Assembly: GCA_963738135.1 (NCBI GenBank)
Contig: CAVTVK010000007.1
Span: forward strand, 186,001-250,000
Source: Bog-473 sp963738135
Lineage (GTDB): Bacteria; Actinomycetota; Acidimicrobiia; Acidimicrobiales; RAAP-2
DNA length: 64,000 nt
Direction: 5' to 3'
Numbering within the stretch: position 1 is the first letter of the stretch; every line of letters begins with the position of its first letter. The translations under genes and the position numbers were made by a program. The notes beneath the pieces were generated by a model. It was not told where the DNA came from, did not search any database, and saw nothing but the letters and a program-made list of their open reading frames with translations. Shown piece by piece: positions 24,978-33,103 of the stretch.

Positions 24978-25816
24978 CCGGCGACCCAGCGACCGACGAC
25001 CCTGTGACCGTCGACTCTGTGACCGGCAACCCGGCGACCGGCGGCAGCGTGCGCCGGCTCTTGGCCCCGGCCAAGCTCACGGTCGCGCTGCAGATCACCG
25101 GCCTGCGGCGCGACGGCTACCACGAGCTGGACGCCGAGATGGTCACGCTCAGTCTGGCGGACGAGCTGCAATTCGAAGCTGGGGGGTCCGGACTCGTCGT
25201 AACGGTCGAGGCGCCGGTGCGGGCCGAGGGGCTGCCGGCCCCCGGGGAGAACCTCATCGAACGGGCCCTGGCCGCCTGTGACCGCAGCGCGGCCGTCCGC
25301 GTGACCAAGCGGATCCCACTGGGCGGGGGCTTGGGTGGGGGGTCGGCCGACGCCGCCGCGGTGCTGCGCTGGGCCGGCAGGGCCGACCTCGACCTGGCGG
25401 TCCGCCTCGGTGCCGATGTGCCGTTCTGCCTGGTCGGAGGGCGGGCCCGGGTGAAGGGCGTGGGAGAGGAGATCGACCCGCTGCCCTTCGAGGCCCGTGA
25501 CTACCTGCTCGTCCTCCCACCGTTCGGGGTGGAGACGGCACGGGTCTACCGGGCCTGGGACGAGAGCCCCGGGCACGAGGGCCCCAACGGGCTCGCAGCG
25601 GCCGCCCTCGTCGTCGAGCCCCGGCTGGCGGCGTGGCGCGAGGCCCTGGGCGAATTGACGGGCCGCGAGCCGGTGTTGGCCGGGAGCGGCTCGACGTGGT
25701 TCGTCGAGGCGGACGAGGCGGGAGGCGCCGAGACGCAGGGCGAGTTGCGCGTCGGGGCCGAGGTGGCTCAGCTTGTGCGCGCCCGCACCGTACCGGCGGG
25801 CTGGGAGGGGGATTAA
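24974..25816 (+). CDS. ispE: 4-diphosphocytidyl-2-C-methyl-D-erythritol kinase
   Basis: GHMP kinase of up to 280 aa in the non-mevalonate isoprenoid pathway; phosphorylates CDP-ME at its 2-OH. LAPAKLTVALQITGLRRDGYH is the N-terminal signature and PLGGGLGGGSADAAAVLRW is the ATP-binding loop; DVPFCLVGG and AGSGSTWF follow. The GTG at 24974 (GTGA overlap with rsmA) adds a repetitive 25-residue Thr/Asp/Pro tail encoded by imperfect repeats of GTGACCG; a GTG near 25049 would start right at the conserved part. Confidence 0.93.
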   Translation: MTGDPATDDPVTVDSVTGNPATGGSVRRLLAPAKLTVALQITGLRRDGYHELDAEMVTLSLADELQFEAGGSGLVVTVEAPVRAEGLPAPGENLIERALAACDRSAAVRVTKRIPLGGGLGGGSADAAAVLRWAGRADLDLAVRLGADVPFCLVGGRARVKGVGEEIDPLPFEARDYLLVLPPFGVETARVYRAWDESPGHEGPNGLAAAALVVEPRLAAWREALGELTGREPVLAGSGSTWFVEADEAGGAETQGELRVGAEVAQLVRARTVPAGWEGD

Positions 25817-25844
25817 GGGAAGAGCGGAGGCAGGGTGGGCGAAG

Positions 25845-25943
25845 CTACTTGCCGGCCCGGCGCTGCCAGCGAGTGGCCTTCAGCATCTTCTTGTGCTTCT
25901 TCTTGCGCATGCGCTTCCGGCGCTTCTTGATCAGTGATCCCAT
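25845..25943 (-). CDS. Ribosomal protein bS22-type mini-protein (AURKAIP1/COX24 domain, 32 aa)
   Basis: A 32-codon gene from ATG 25943 to TAG 25845. The protein starts MGSLIKKRRKRMRKKKHKK and ends RWQRRAGK, matching the AURKAIP1/COX24-domain protein known in mycobacteria as small-subunit protein bS22 (MGSVIKKRRKRM...). It is a free-standing minus-strand gene between ispE and the VOC gene. Strong motif match despite its size. Confidence 0.88.
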   Translation of the reverse strand: MGSLIKKRRKRMRKKKHKKMLKATRWQRRAGK

Positions 25944-26009
25944 GTCGTGCGGCAGGCTAGCGGTCCCCGGGGTCGACTGCCAGGTCGGTCCCGGCGTGAG
26001 GAGGATGCG

Positions 26010-26378
26010 ATGGGTTTCGAGATCGTCCGGCTCGACCACGTGCAGCTGGCCATGCCCGCGGGTCGGGAGGAGGAAGCGGAGGCGTTCTACGCCGGCCTCC
26101 TCGGTTTCGTGCGCCTGCCCAAGCCCGAGCCTCAGTCGGCGCGCGGCGGGTGCTGGTTCGGCGCCGGCCCGGTGGCGCTCCACCTCGGCGTCGAGGAGGA
26201 CTTCCGGCCGGCACGCAAGGCGCATCCCGCACTGGTGGTCCGCGACCTGCCGGCCCTGGTGGCTGCCCTGCGATCCGCCGGCGTGACGGTGCGTCCCAAC
26301 CCCGACGCGTCGCCGGGTGCGGGCGCCTATGCCGACGACCCCTTCGGCAACCGGATCGAGCTCATCGCCGAAGGGTGA
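26010..26378 (+). CDS. VOC-family (glyoxalase/dioxygenase superfamily) protein
   Basis: Single-module vicinal-oxygen-chelate protein of 122 aa with the two beta-alpha-beta-beta-beta halves. IVRLDHVQLAMP carries the first metal-ligand His, VALHLGVEEDF the second, and YADDPFGNRIELIAEG ends with the ligand Glu. ATG 26010 has a GAGGAGG SD. Could be a glyoxalase-like enzyme or resistance-type protein; substrate unknown. Confidence 0.87.
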   Translation: MGFEIVRLDHVQLAMPAGREEEAEAFYAGLLGFVRLPKPEPQSARGGCWFGAGPVALHLGVEEDFRPARKAHPALVVRDLPALVAALRSAGVTVRPNPDASPGAGAYADDPFGNRIELIAEG

Positions 26379-26597
26379 ACACGTCGCCGAGAGTGAGCAC
26401 ATCGAGGTCTGCGAAGGAGGTGCCGGCAGGGACGGCGGCGGACCGTCCCCACCGGCGAGACCGGGAGCGGGAGGGGTACTCCACTCGTTGGCGGAGGGGG
26501 GACTCCACGCCACCGGTTGGTGCTCGAACGCGAGTGTGCGCCCTGCACCTTGGTGGCACGTGGGCGGTTGTTAAGAACCCGCGAAGAATCGGAGAGG

Positions 26598-27963
26598 TCA
26601 GGCCGGATCGGTGGCGACGTCGGGGTCGGGTGCCGGCTCGACGGGTCCCGCCACCGTCGGAAGGCGCAGGGTCATCCGCGCGCCGCCATCGGGATCGTTC
26701 TCGGCGACGATGGTCCCGCCCTCCGCCTTCACGACCTGGGCGACGATGGCCAACCCGAGGCCCGACCCCGGCAGCCCGCGGGCCTCGGGCGAGCGATAGA
26801 AACGGTCGAAGATCTGTGGCAGGTCGGCCTCCGCAATGCCAGGCCCGTGATCGCGCACGACGACCGTCCCGTCCTGGCACTCCACCGCGACCGGTTCGCC
26901 CGGACGGGCTCCACTTGCGGGCGTTGTCCAGCAGGTTGCCCACGGCCCGGCGCAGGCCGTCGTCGTTGGCGACGACCCAGCAGGGCGTCGCCGTGAGCTC
27001 GAAGCGCACGTCCTTGGCGCGCCCGTGGGTGTTCTGTACGGCGACCTCGTCCTGCACGAGCAGATCGAGTCGCAGCGGCTCGCGGGCCACCGGGCCCCTG
27101 TCTCCCCGGGCCAGCTCGGCCAGGTCGCCCACGATGTCGGTCAGCTCCTGCAGCTGGACGAGCACGTCGTCGACGAGCACGGTGCGGTCCTCGGGGCTGA
27201 GCTCGTCCACGCGTCGGATCACCTCGAGATTCGTGCGCAGGCTGGTGAGAGGGGTGCGCAGTTCGTGCGAGGCGTCGAGCACCAGTTGGCTCTGCGCCCG
27301 GCGCGACGACTCCAGTGCCTCGAGCAGGCGGTTGAAGGTGCGGCGCAGGCGGCCCAGCTCGTCGGGCCGGCCCGGCGAGAGCCGGCGGGTCACGTCGGTC
27401 GTCTCGGCCACGTCCTCGACCGTGTCGGTGAGCGAGTTGAGCGGGACCAGCGCGGTGCGGGCCACCAGCCACCCCAGGGCGACCGCCAGCAGGATGCCGA
27501 CGAGGGCCACCGCTCCCAGCAGCAGCGCCAGCTTCTTCAGCTGCGAGTTGACGTTGAGCAAGGTGGCGATCTGCAACGCGCCGCCTTCGAGGAGGGGCTC
27601 GCCGTTGATCGTCGTGCCCGGCGGCAGGTGCTCGACGATCTCGCGCATCTGGTTCCCGTCCACGTTGACGGTGGTGAAGTAGGTCGGCGCGAGACCTCCC
27701 GCCACCAGTCGGACCAGGCCGGTCACGGGCAGGCCGCCGCCGGCGATGACGGTGCCGCTGGTGTCGATCACCTGTCCAAGGGTGGCCGTCGTCGTGCCGA
27801 TCTCCTCGCCGGCGAGGAACCGTTGCGCGGCCGTGTCGAGGGAGCTGTCGGCCGCCTCCAACAATGTGTGGCGCGCCACCAGGAAGGAGCCGAGCGAGGC
27901 GGCCAGTACAGCGACCACGACGGCGACCGTCGTCGCCAGCACGAGCCGCGTGCGGAAGGTCAC
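26598..27963 (-). pseudogene. Two-component sensor histidine kinase, frameshifted in the ATPase domain
   Basis: Membrane kinase that pairs with the response regulator just upstream (GTGA overlap at 27960-27963). N-terminal helix (about 7-28), extracytoplasmic sensor domain, second helix (about 145-168), HAMP, HisKA H-box (VLDASHELRTPLTSLRTNLE), and N-box (RRAVGNLLDNARKWSPSG). Then the frame shifts by one extra base near 26,891-26,905. The G-boxes (VVVRDHGPGIAEADLPQIFD, GLPGSGLGLAIVAQV) continue in the other frame to the stop at 26598. Everything else is intact, so a sequence error is possible; if real, the kinase cannot bind ATP. Organisation resembles MprAB/CutRS-type systems. Confidence 0.85.
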
Positions 27964-28631
27964 GAGTCCCGCAGTACGTAGCCCACGCCCCGCACCGTCT
28001 GGATGCAGCGCGGCTCGCCTCCCTCCTCCAGCTTGCGACGCAGGTACCCCACGTAGACGGCGAGTGAGTTGGTCCCCGAGTCGAAGTCGAAGCCCCAGAC
28101 GCGGTTGAGCAGCACCTCGCGGGTCAGGACCTGGCGGGGGTGGCGCAGGAACATCTCGAGAAGGTCGAACTCAATTCGGGTCAGCGCGAACGCCCGCTCG
28201 CCCCGCTGCCCTTCACGGGTGGACAGATCGAGGGTGAGGTCGCCCACCCGCAACAGGCCGCCCTCGCCCTCGAAGCGGCGGCGCAGCAGGGCGCGCAGGC
28301 GAGCCAGCAGCTCGGCCAGCGCGTAGGGCTTCACCAGATAGTCGTCGGCCCCGGCATCGAGGCCCTGCACGCGGTCGTCCACGGCGTCGCGCGCGGTGAG
28401 CATCAGCACCGGGGTGTCGTCGCCGGCACTGCGCATGCGGCGGCACACGCTCAGGCCGTCCAGGTCGGGGAGGCCGAGGTCCAAAATCAGCGCGTCGGGC
28501 GGCGCCTGGGCGAGGGACTCGAGGGCCTCGCCCCCCGAGGGGACAGTGACCACGTCGTAGCCCTCCAGACGAAGGGCCCGGTCGATCGACCGGCGGACCG
28601 CGGGGTCGTCGTCCACCACCAGAATGCGCAC
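27960..28631 (-). CDS. OmpR/PhoB-family response regulator
   Basis: Cytosolic transcription factor of 223 aa. Receiver domain has the acidic pair VVDDDPAVRRSIDRAL, phospho-Asp in DALILDLGLPDLDGLSV, the Thr/Ser switch VLMLTARDAVDD and Lys in YLVKPYALAELLARL. The C-terminal winged helix has ELLEMF-type helix FDLLEMFLRHPRQVLTREVL and VYVGYLRRKLEEGG. GTG 28631 is set by TAGGTT 8 nt upstream and starts at VRILVVDDD. First gene of the operon with the histidine kinase. Confidence 0.95.
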   Translation of the reverse strand: MRILVVDDDPAVRRSIDRALRLEGYDVVTVPSGGEALESLAQAPPDALILDLGLPDLDGLSVCRRMRSAGDDTPVLMLTARDAVDDRVQGLDAGADDYLVKPYALAELLARLRALLRRRFEGEGGLLRVGDLTLDLSTREGQRGERAFALTRIEFDLLEMFLRHPRQVLTREVLLNRVWGFDFDSGTNSLAVYVGYLRRKLEEGGEPRCIQTVRGVGYVLRDS

Positions 28632-28639
28632 GACCACAG

Positions 28640-28645
28640 AACCTA
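28640..28645 (-). promoter_or_regulatory. Leaderless -10 hexamer for the response regulator
   Basis: TAGGTT on the minus strand, 8 nt before the GTG at 28631. Confidence 0.45.
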
Positions 28646-28709
28646 TCGCCGCGCCTCGGCCGGGCACCGACCATTGCCGTGTCTAACCTTGAGGCGGCGC
28701 CCGCCACGG

Positions 28710-28782
28710 TCCGGGGTAGTTCAATCGGCAGAACGTCGGCCTTTGGAGCCGGATGTTGGAGGTTCGAGCCCTCCCCCCGGAG
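28710..28782 (+). tRNA. tRNA-Gln (anticodon TTG)
   Basis: A 73-nt cloverleaf. Acceptor TCCGGGG (28710-28716) pairs with CCCCGGA (28775-28781). D-arm GTTC...GAAC. Anticodon loop CTTTGGA gives anticodon TTG, reading CAA. T-arm is GGAGG-TTCGAGC-CCTCC (28758-28774). No CCA is encoded. A possible -10 (TAACCT, 28684-28689) lies upstream. The weak U1-A72 pair is typical of tRNA-Gln. An integrase remnant follows directly, so this gene was probably the attachment site of an integrative element. Confidence 0.93.
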
Positions 28783-28878
28783 CACAACCATCCACCTGCA
28801 TTTACGTCTAGATCGACGGGCCATTCAGGGGTGCGTTGAATCTACCGTTGAATAGCGAGATTCAACGAGAAGCTCCAC

Positions 28879-29064
28879 TTAGCCAGTGATCGGCTTCACC
28901 ACGGAGGATGCTTCGGGTACTGATTCGGCGGCTCGCATGAGCGCACCGAGCTTCTCGGAGAGGGCTCGGTCTCGCTCCTCGGTGGCGTGCTGGTAGCGCA
29001 TCGCCATGTTTGGCGACGAGTGGCCCAGACGGTTCATTAGTTCTGCCAGAGGGCCCCCTCCTGC
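28879..29064 (-). pseudogene. C-terminal remnant of a tyrosine recombinase (phage/ICE-type integrase)
   Basis: Reading the minus strand from about 29064 to TAA 28879 gives PLAELMNRLGHSSPNM, then AMRYQHATEERDRALSEKL. This is the terminal box II of phage-type integrases with the LGH motif and the nucleophilic Tyr in RYQHA. The catalytic HxxR box and everything upstream are missing or decayed. It lies less than 100 nt from tRNA-Gln, as for integrases that insert into the 3' end of a tRNA gene. Evidence of a formerly mobile island. Confidence 0.8.
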
Positions 29065-29103
29065 GCCGCGTCCATTCGTGATTCGGCTGGCATCGCCGAC
29101 ATC

Positions 29104-29247
29104 AGGCTGGAGAAGACGAGGTGGACCTGCTCCCGCTGTCCCGGTCTTGGTCCGTGCTCACACGTGCAGGCAGTGCGTGCCATTGCAGCGGTGGCTACGT
29201 CCAGATGCCACGGCACACCAACCGCTGACGTGAGGCTGGAGAAGACG
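29104..29247. repeat. 15-bp direct repeat, two copies
   Basis: AGGCTGGAGAAGACG occurs at 29104-29118 and 29233-29247, 129 nt apart, in non-coding or decayed sequence beside the integrase remnant. The stretch 29065-29365 holds no gene I can support apart from these repeats. Confidence 0.45.
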
Positions 29248-29365
29248 GGGTCGGGCGAGACGACGGAAAATGACGAGGCGCGCCTTGGCCATGTTCCTCG
29301 ATGATGCGGGCGGCAGCGAGAGGAAGGCGAGCTGGTCCTCACGGGCTCCGCGAGGGACGGCACAC

Positions 29366-31477
29366 CTAGCAGCCTGACATCGTCATCGGTCGGTTGATGG
29401 AGAAGACCTTCGTGAGTTGATAGCCATCAATGGTAATGGACTTCTCCGACGCGACGAGTTTTGCCACCGGATCTGTCTGCGTCCAGTGCACAGCGGGTGG
29501 AGTATGAAACGCCAGGAATTGCGTCGTCACAACGAACTGCAACCTGTTCGCGTTGATCGTCTTGCGCCACGCGGCACATGTGGCGATGTCTGAATACAGG
29601 TAATGGTTGCCCCTCGTGCCAATGAACTCGACGTCATTGCTGAGATGAGATCCGTACAGCGCGTTATTCAGGATTACCCCCGAGACGCCGATACGTGCAT
29701 TGTGGACAGAACTCGCCCATCGGGCGAGTCGAGGGTACGCCCCGTGGTGCTGCCAGTTGGCGAGGTACGAGCGATGCAACGGCACGCCTACGGCGATCGC
29801 CGCCACTATCAACGCAATCGACATGGCCACGATCGATCGATAGAACCACTTCCACCGGAAGCGCCTCATTGCGAAGAGACCAATACCAATTATGACAAAC
29901 GGAATACCTACGATCACTCCATCCCACAGTGAGTGGTAGAAGGTGCTCTGTCCCAGCCAGAGTCCATGGGTGAACTGTGTGCCGATCAGTATGACCCCGT
30001 AGATCGGCAGAAACAGCCAGACAAGTCCTGACCGGCTGAGCGCAATCGGCAGCGAGAAGACCCCACAGAGAAACGTCAAGAGCAAAAAGCGGAAGTCGTA
30101 CATGAAGGACCCAGGCAAATTCGGTTGCGGGGTAAGCAAGTATCCGATCAACGTGGCCAGCCCGACCAGAGCCAACACACCGGCCATCGCCTGGTTGGGC
30201 TTCATTGCGCCGGAAGTTCTTATCGTACTTCCTGCATGTCGTGACTTGACGGCGGAATCCATGAGCCCTCGTGCAATCCCAAGTGTCCCAGCGATGAGGC
30301 CAACTGCAGCCAACGCCACCAACGCCCACCAAGCTGGGCCGAGGTCCTGTCGCACCCCCGGAAGGAAGTAGACCTTCCAGGCGTGCCCGTTGAAGAGAAA
30401 CATCCAAATTGTGCGTCCGATCGTGCCTGTTGAACTTGGTAGCTGGAATGGTCCGAGCCCAAGATGGATATTTGGAACTGGGTTGCCGGCGTAGAAAGCA
30501 TTTCGGACATACCAAAACCCGCCTGTCGCAAGTACAGCCAGACACCAGATCAGACCCCGGCGGACTCGTTGGCCACGGGGCAAGACCGCGATCACACCGC
30601 ATGTCAATGCTGCAACGCTGACGATGAATGTGTCTTTGATCCCGAGTGTGAGTCCGGCAGCCAGTCCGGCGACCCAAATACCCTGCAGACTTCCTCCAGG
30701 AAGCCAAAGGCCGTCCACATACCCCAAGAGGGCCAACGCGCTCAAGAACAAGGCCGCCCCTGTGACGTCGTTGTAGGCCGAACCCGGCTGACTCGCGATG
30801 ACCTGAATCGTCCCAAGGACCATAGAGGTGGCAATGACAGCAATAGATGCAACCCCGAATCTCTTCCCGAGGCACCATGCCGCGAACAGTGCGAGAGCTA
30901 GCCAAAACAGGTTGACCAGTGGCGACAGAAAGTCACTTCCCAAAAGCACGATTCCAACGGAATGCAGTAGTTCCGAGGTCAGCGGGTAGAACTCGATCAC
31001 ATTGTCGTTGTTGATGTTGTGAGGAACGAGGACAGAGCCTGACTCGGCGAAGACGGCAGCCAACGGCATGTGGTACCAGTTGCTATCGACTCCGCTGACG
31101 CCGTAGCGGAGCGAATCGAACGAACCCCCAGCCCATTCCGCAACGACCAACCCTGCTCCGGCGATGGCGGAGAGAGGCTCCCACCAAGCCTCTTCCCGAC
31201 CCCCCACTGTGAGTGAGACGTGCTTCGTAGTCTTCGCAGAGCTCGCATCGGCCTTGCTCGCCCGTCGCAGCCAGAACGTTGCAAGAGCGGTCGCAATGAG
31301 GAGTCCCAGGAGGGGAAGCAATCGAAAGAGTCCAACGATCCCCAGGAGCTGAGACACTGTCACAAGGATCGAAATCCCGACAATCATCTCCGCGAGCCAC
31401 GCCGGGGCTCCTGCCCAGGTCGGCACGAATCGTCTGCGAATATTGATGCCAGCAACACCAAGACTGGTGAGGCACAC
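29366..31477 (-). CDS. Large polytopic membrane protein (GT-C glycosyltransferase-like)
   Basis: A 703-aa integral membrane protein with about 13 hydrophobic helices, a soluble N-terminal loop (SFDSLRYGVSGVDSNWYHMP) and a C-terminal extracytoplasmic domain. The acidic-aromatic first loop and overall layout resemble GT-C type lipid-linked sugar transferases, but no exact family motif is certain. GC is clearly lower than in neighbouring genes, and it lies in the tRNA-Gln island, so horizontal transfer is likely. GTG 31477 splits the first helix; a CTG at 31537 would add the charged start NERSGREFGRYVEG before that helix and may be the real start. Confidence 0.65.
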   Translation of the reverse strand: MCLTSLGVAGINIRRRFVPTWAGAPAWLAEMIVGISILVTVSQLLGIVGLFRLLPLLGLLIATALATFWLRRASKADASSAKTTKHVSLTVGGREEAWWEPLSAIAGAGLVVAEWAGGSFDSLRYGVSGVDSNWYHMPLAAVFAESGSVLVPHNINNDNVIEFYPLTSELLHSVGIVLLGSDFLSPLVNLFWLALALFAAWCLGKRFGVASIAVIATSMVLGTIQVIASQPGSAYNDVTGAALFLSALALLGYVDGLWLPGGSLQGIWVAGLAAGLTLGIKDTFIVSVAALTCGVIAVLPRGQRVRRGLIWCLAVLATGGFWYVRNAFYAGNPVPNIHLGLGPFQLPSSTGTIGRTIWMFLFNGHAWKVYFLPGVRQDLGPAWWALVALAAVGLIAGTLGIARGLMDSAVKSRHAGSTIRTSGAMKPNQAMAGVLALVGLATLIGYLLTPQPNLPGSFMYDFRFLLLTFLCGVFSLPIALSRSGLVWLFLPIYGVILIGTQFTHGLWLGQSTFYHSLWDGVIVGIPFVIIGIGLFAMRRFRWKWFYRSIVAMSIALIVAAIAVGVPLHRSYLANWQHHGAYPRLARWASSVHNARIGVSGVILNNALYGSHLSNDVEFIGTRGNHYLYSDIATCAAWRKTINANRLQFVVTTQFLAFHTPPAVHWTQTDPVAKLVASEKSITIDGYQLTKVFSINRPMTMSGC

Positions 31478-31514
31478 GAGGCAGAAGAAGATGCCCTCTA
31501 CATAGCGACCGAAT

Positions 31515-31805
31515 TCACGTCCTGACCGTTCGTTCAGCCCTTGCGTCGATGATCGCTATGGGCGCATTAGCTCGTTTCCAGGTTTCACCTGCGGAAACAC
31601 GATGTGTAACGACTCGAGGTAATGGTAGGAGCATGTTCTCGGACCCGCCCACCGGTTTGAGCCCCGCCAGCCCGTCCAGGTGATCAGGACAGGCCCACAC
31701 CCGCCACCCGCGGTCACTGGACGGAGCGAACCAGCGCCCGGTCCATGAGGGCTCCTCGGGGCAGTGCGTGGCCTGCAGCTGGCGGTCGTGGATCACACGC
31801 CACAT
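31515..31805 (-). CDS. Small accessory protein of mobile-element type
   Basis: A 96-aa ORF. Its first half (MWRVIHDRQLQATHCPEEPS, then GWRVWACPDHLDGL) carries two Cys-containing segments and a Trp-rich strand and looks protein-like. The last 35 residues are low quality. It overlaps a tiny upstream ORF by 13 nt. It may be a leftover of an actinomycete integrative element; the family is only vaguely familiar and function is unknown. Confidence 0.4.
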   Translation of the reverse strand: MWRVIHDRQLQATHCPEEPSWTGRWFAPSSDRGWRVWACPDHLDGLAGLKPVGGSENMLLPLPRVVTHRVSAGETWKRANAPIAIIDARAERTVRT

Positions 31806-31858
31806 TGCTCGACCTCGGAGACGAAGGCGTTGGCGTAGGGGTCACCGGGCTGGGGCAT
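31793..31858 (-). CDS. Possible 21-aa ORF coupled to the accessory gene
   Basis: ATG 31858 to TGA 31793 encodes MPQPGDPYANAFVSEVEQCG plus Val. It overlaps the next start, as coupled small genes do. Supported only by its non-random composition and by the overlap. Confidence 0.25.
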   Translation of the reverse strand: MPQPGDPYANAFVSEVEQCGV

Positions 31859-32379
31859 GGGGCCGAGGGTAGATCAGGGGGAGTACCCCAAACCCTGAGA
31901 GGCGACCCAAGGTTGGGGTGGAAGTAAGTAACCCCAGGCTCGACGCGCGGGCCGCAATTCAGCCCCGACCAACAGAACCGGATCGGCCACCGCTCCGACC
32001 CTCACTCTCACCAAGAGAGCCGGTGACGCTCTCGAGCGTGCCCCGTCCGCCAGCGAACGGGAACCGGGTCGATCGGCCAGCTTTTGCACAACGGTCCCAC
32101 AACGGGCTCGCGGCCCAACCCCAGGTTCGAACTGGAGATTGGAGCCGCACCACCTCACCCCGTGGTGACGCGCGGCGGAACACGGACCCAGTGTGGCGGC
32201 GTCGAGTAGAGGTCGACGGTCCCGCGATTGCTACGCCAGGCGAGAATCGACCCCGATGGCGATCCGGGCGTTTCCGCGTTACGACCGCGTGAACCCGGGG
32301 CAGGGGTCGCCGGGCTGGGGCCGGTTTCCCGGTCCTCCCGGCAAATCCGACCGTGGCCCTCTCCACCTCCACGGCCTCC
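31859..32379. other. Island sequence without a supportable gene
   Basis: About 520 nt between the mobile-type ORFs and the decayed secreted-protein fragment. Reading frames are open on several strands but none shows protein-like conservation. No tRNA, no repeat of the tRNA-Gln 3' end and no terminator stand out. Confidence 0.4.
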
Positions 32380-32685
32380 CGAATCAGACGGTGTCGGTCA
32401 GTGACGCCCCTGGTGCGACCACCTTTTGGTGGTTGTCCACGCTGAGCACTCTCGAATCGTCCCTCGGCACCGGTGCGGGACCACAGCCCACGGTGAAAGT
32501 CACGATTGTGAAAGCGAACGGCCAATCCGTTCCGGCCGCCTCAACCGCAAGCGTGACACCGGCCACCTACAACGGACGCGTCTTCACCCGCCGGCGCTTT
32601 CGGGCGGCTTCACGGCAGCGTCGCCTCGTACGCCAACGGCGACAGCGGCACGAGCGCGCCCATCACGGTCACGGTCGCGAACTAA
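32380..32685 (+). pseudogene. Decayed fragment of a secreted Ser/Thr-rich beta protein
   Basis: One frame reads QTVSVSDAPGATTFWWLSTL and VKVTIVKANGQSVPAASTAS with Ig-like alternating strands. Near 32,590-32,600 the protein-like reading moves +1 to GSVASYANGDSGTSAPITVT, ending TAA 32683-32685. No start or signal peptide is found upstream, so only a C-terminal remnant remains. Composition matches surface or exported proteins. Family not recognised. Confidence 0.35.
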
Positions 32686-32716
32686 CACCGGAACTGCTGC
32701 TCAGGGGGACCCGCAG

Positions 32717-33103
32717 TCAGCGGCCGGTGGCCCTGTCTCGCTCTGCCAGCTCGGCCAGGTACTGGTTGTAGGCCGCGAGGTCGGCGTCCTCCTGCCGCTG
32801 CGCCGGTGTCTCGGGCGCGGGTGGGGTGGTGGACCCGGTGGCCGCGCCCTGGCCGCCGGAATCGGCTGCGGCGGTGTTGCCCGGCGACCCCTCCCGGGCA
32901 GCCTCGTGGACGAAGCGCCACCACATGTAGATCGCATAGGCCGCGAAGAGGGGCCATTCGAACACGTAGGCCCAACTGAGGCTGTTGCCGTTGAGGGCCC
33001 GGCTGACCTGCCAGAGGCACAACGCCAGGAAAGCCGGCACCACAATGAGGATGACGATGTGGAGCTTGACGGCACGGTGCGAGAACCAGACCTTCTTGTC
33101 CAT
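32717..33103 (-). CDS. Small membrane protein with two helices and a disordered tail
   Basis: A 128-aa protein: MDKKVWFSHRAVKLHIVILI begins the first helix (about 13-33), a second helix lies at about 45-65 (WAYVFEWPLFAAYAIYMWWR), then a Gly/Ala/Pro-rich tail ends with a charged helix (AAYNQYLAELAERDR). The N-terminal part looks conserved, but I cannot name its role. ATG 33103 overlaps the hydrolase stop by one base, so the two are coupled. Confidence 0.75.
   Translation of the reverse strand: MDKKVWFSHRAVKLHIVILIVVPAFLALCLWQVSRALNGNSLSWAYVFEWPLFAAYAIYMWWRFVHEAAREGSPGNTAAADSGGQGAATGSTTPPAPETPAQRQEDADLAAYNQYLAELAERDRATGR

Noticed and set aside
32100..32160. A GGTTCGA-like stretch near 32,130 as attR of the tRNA-Gln island
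   Set aside because: The flanking bases do not match the T-arm and acceptor of tRNA-Gln (28758-28782).
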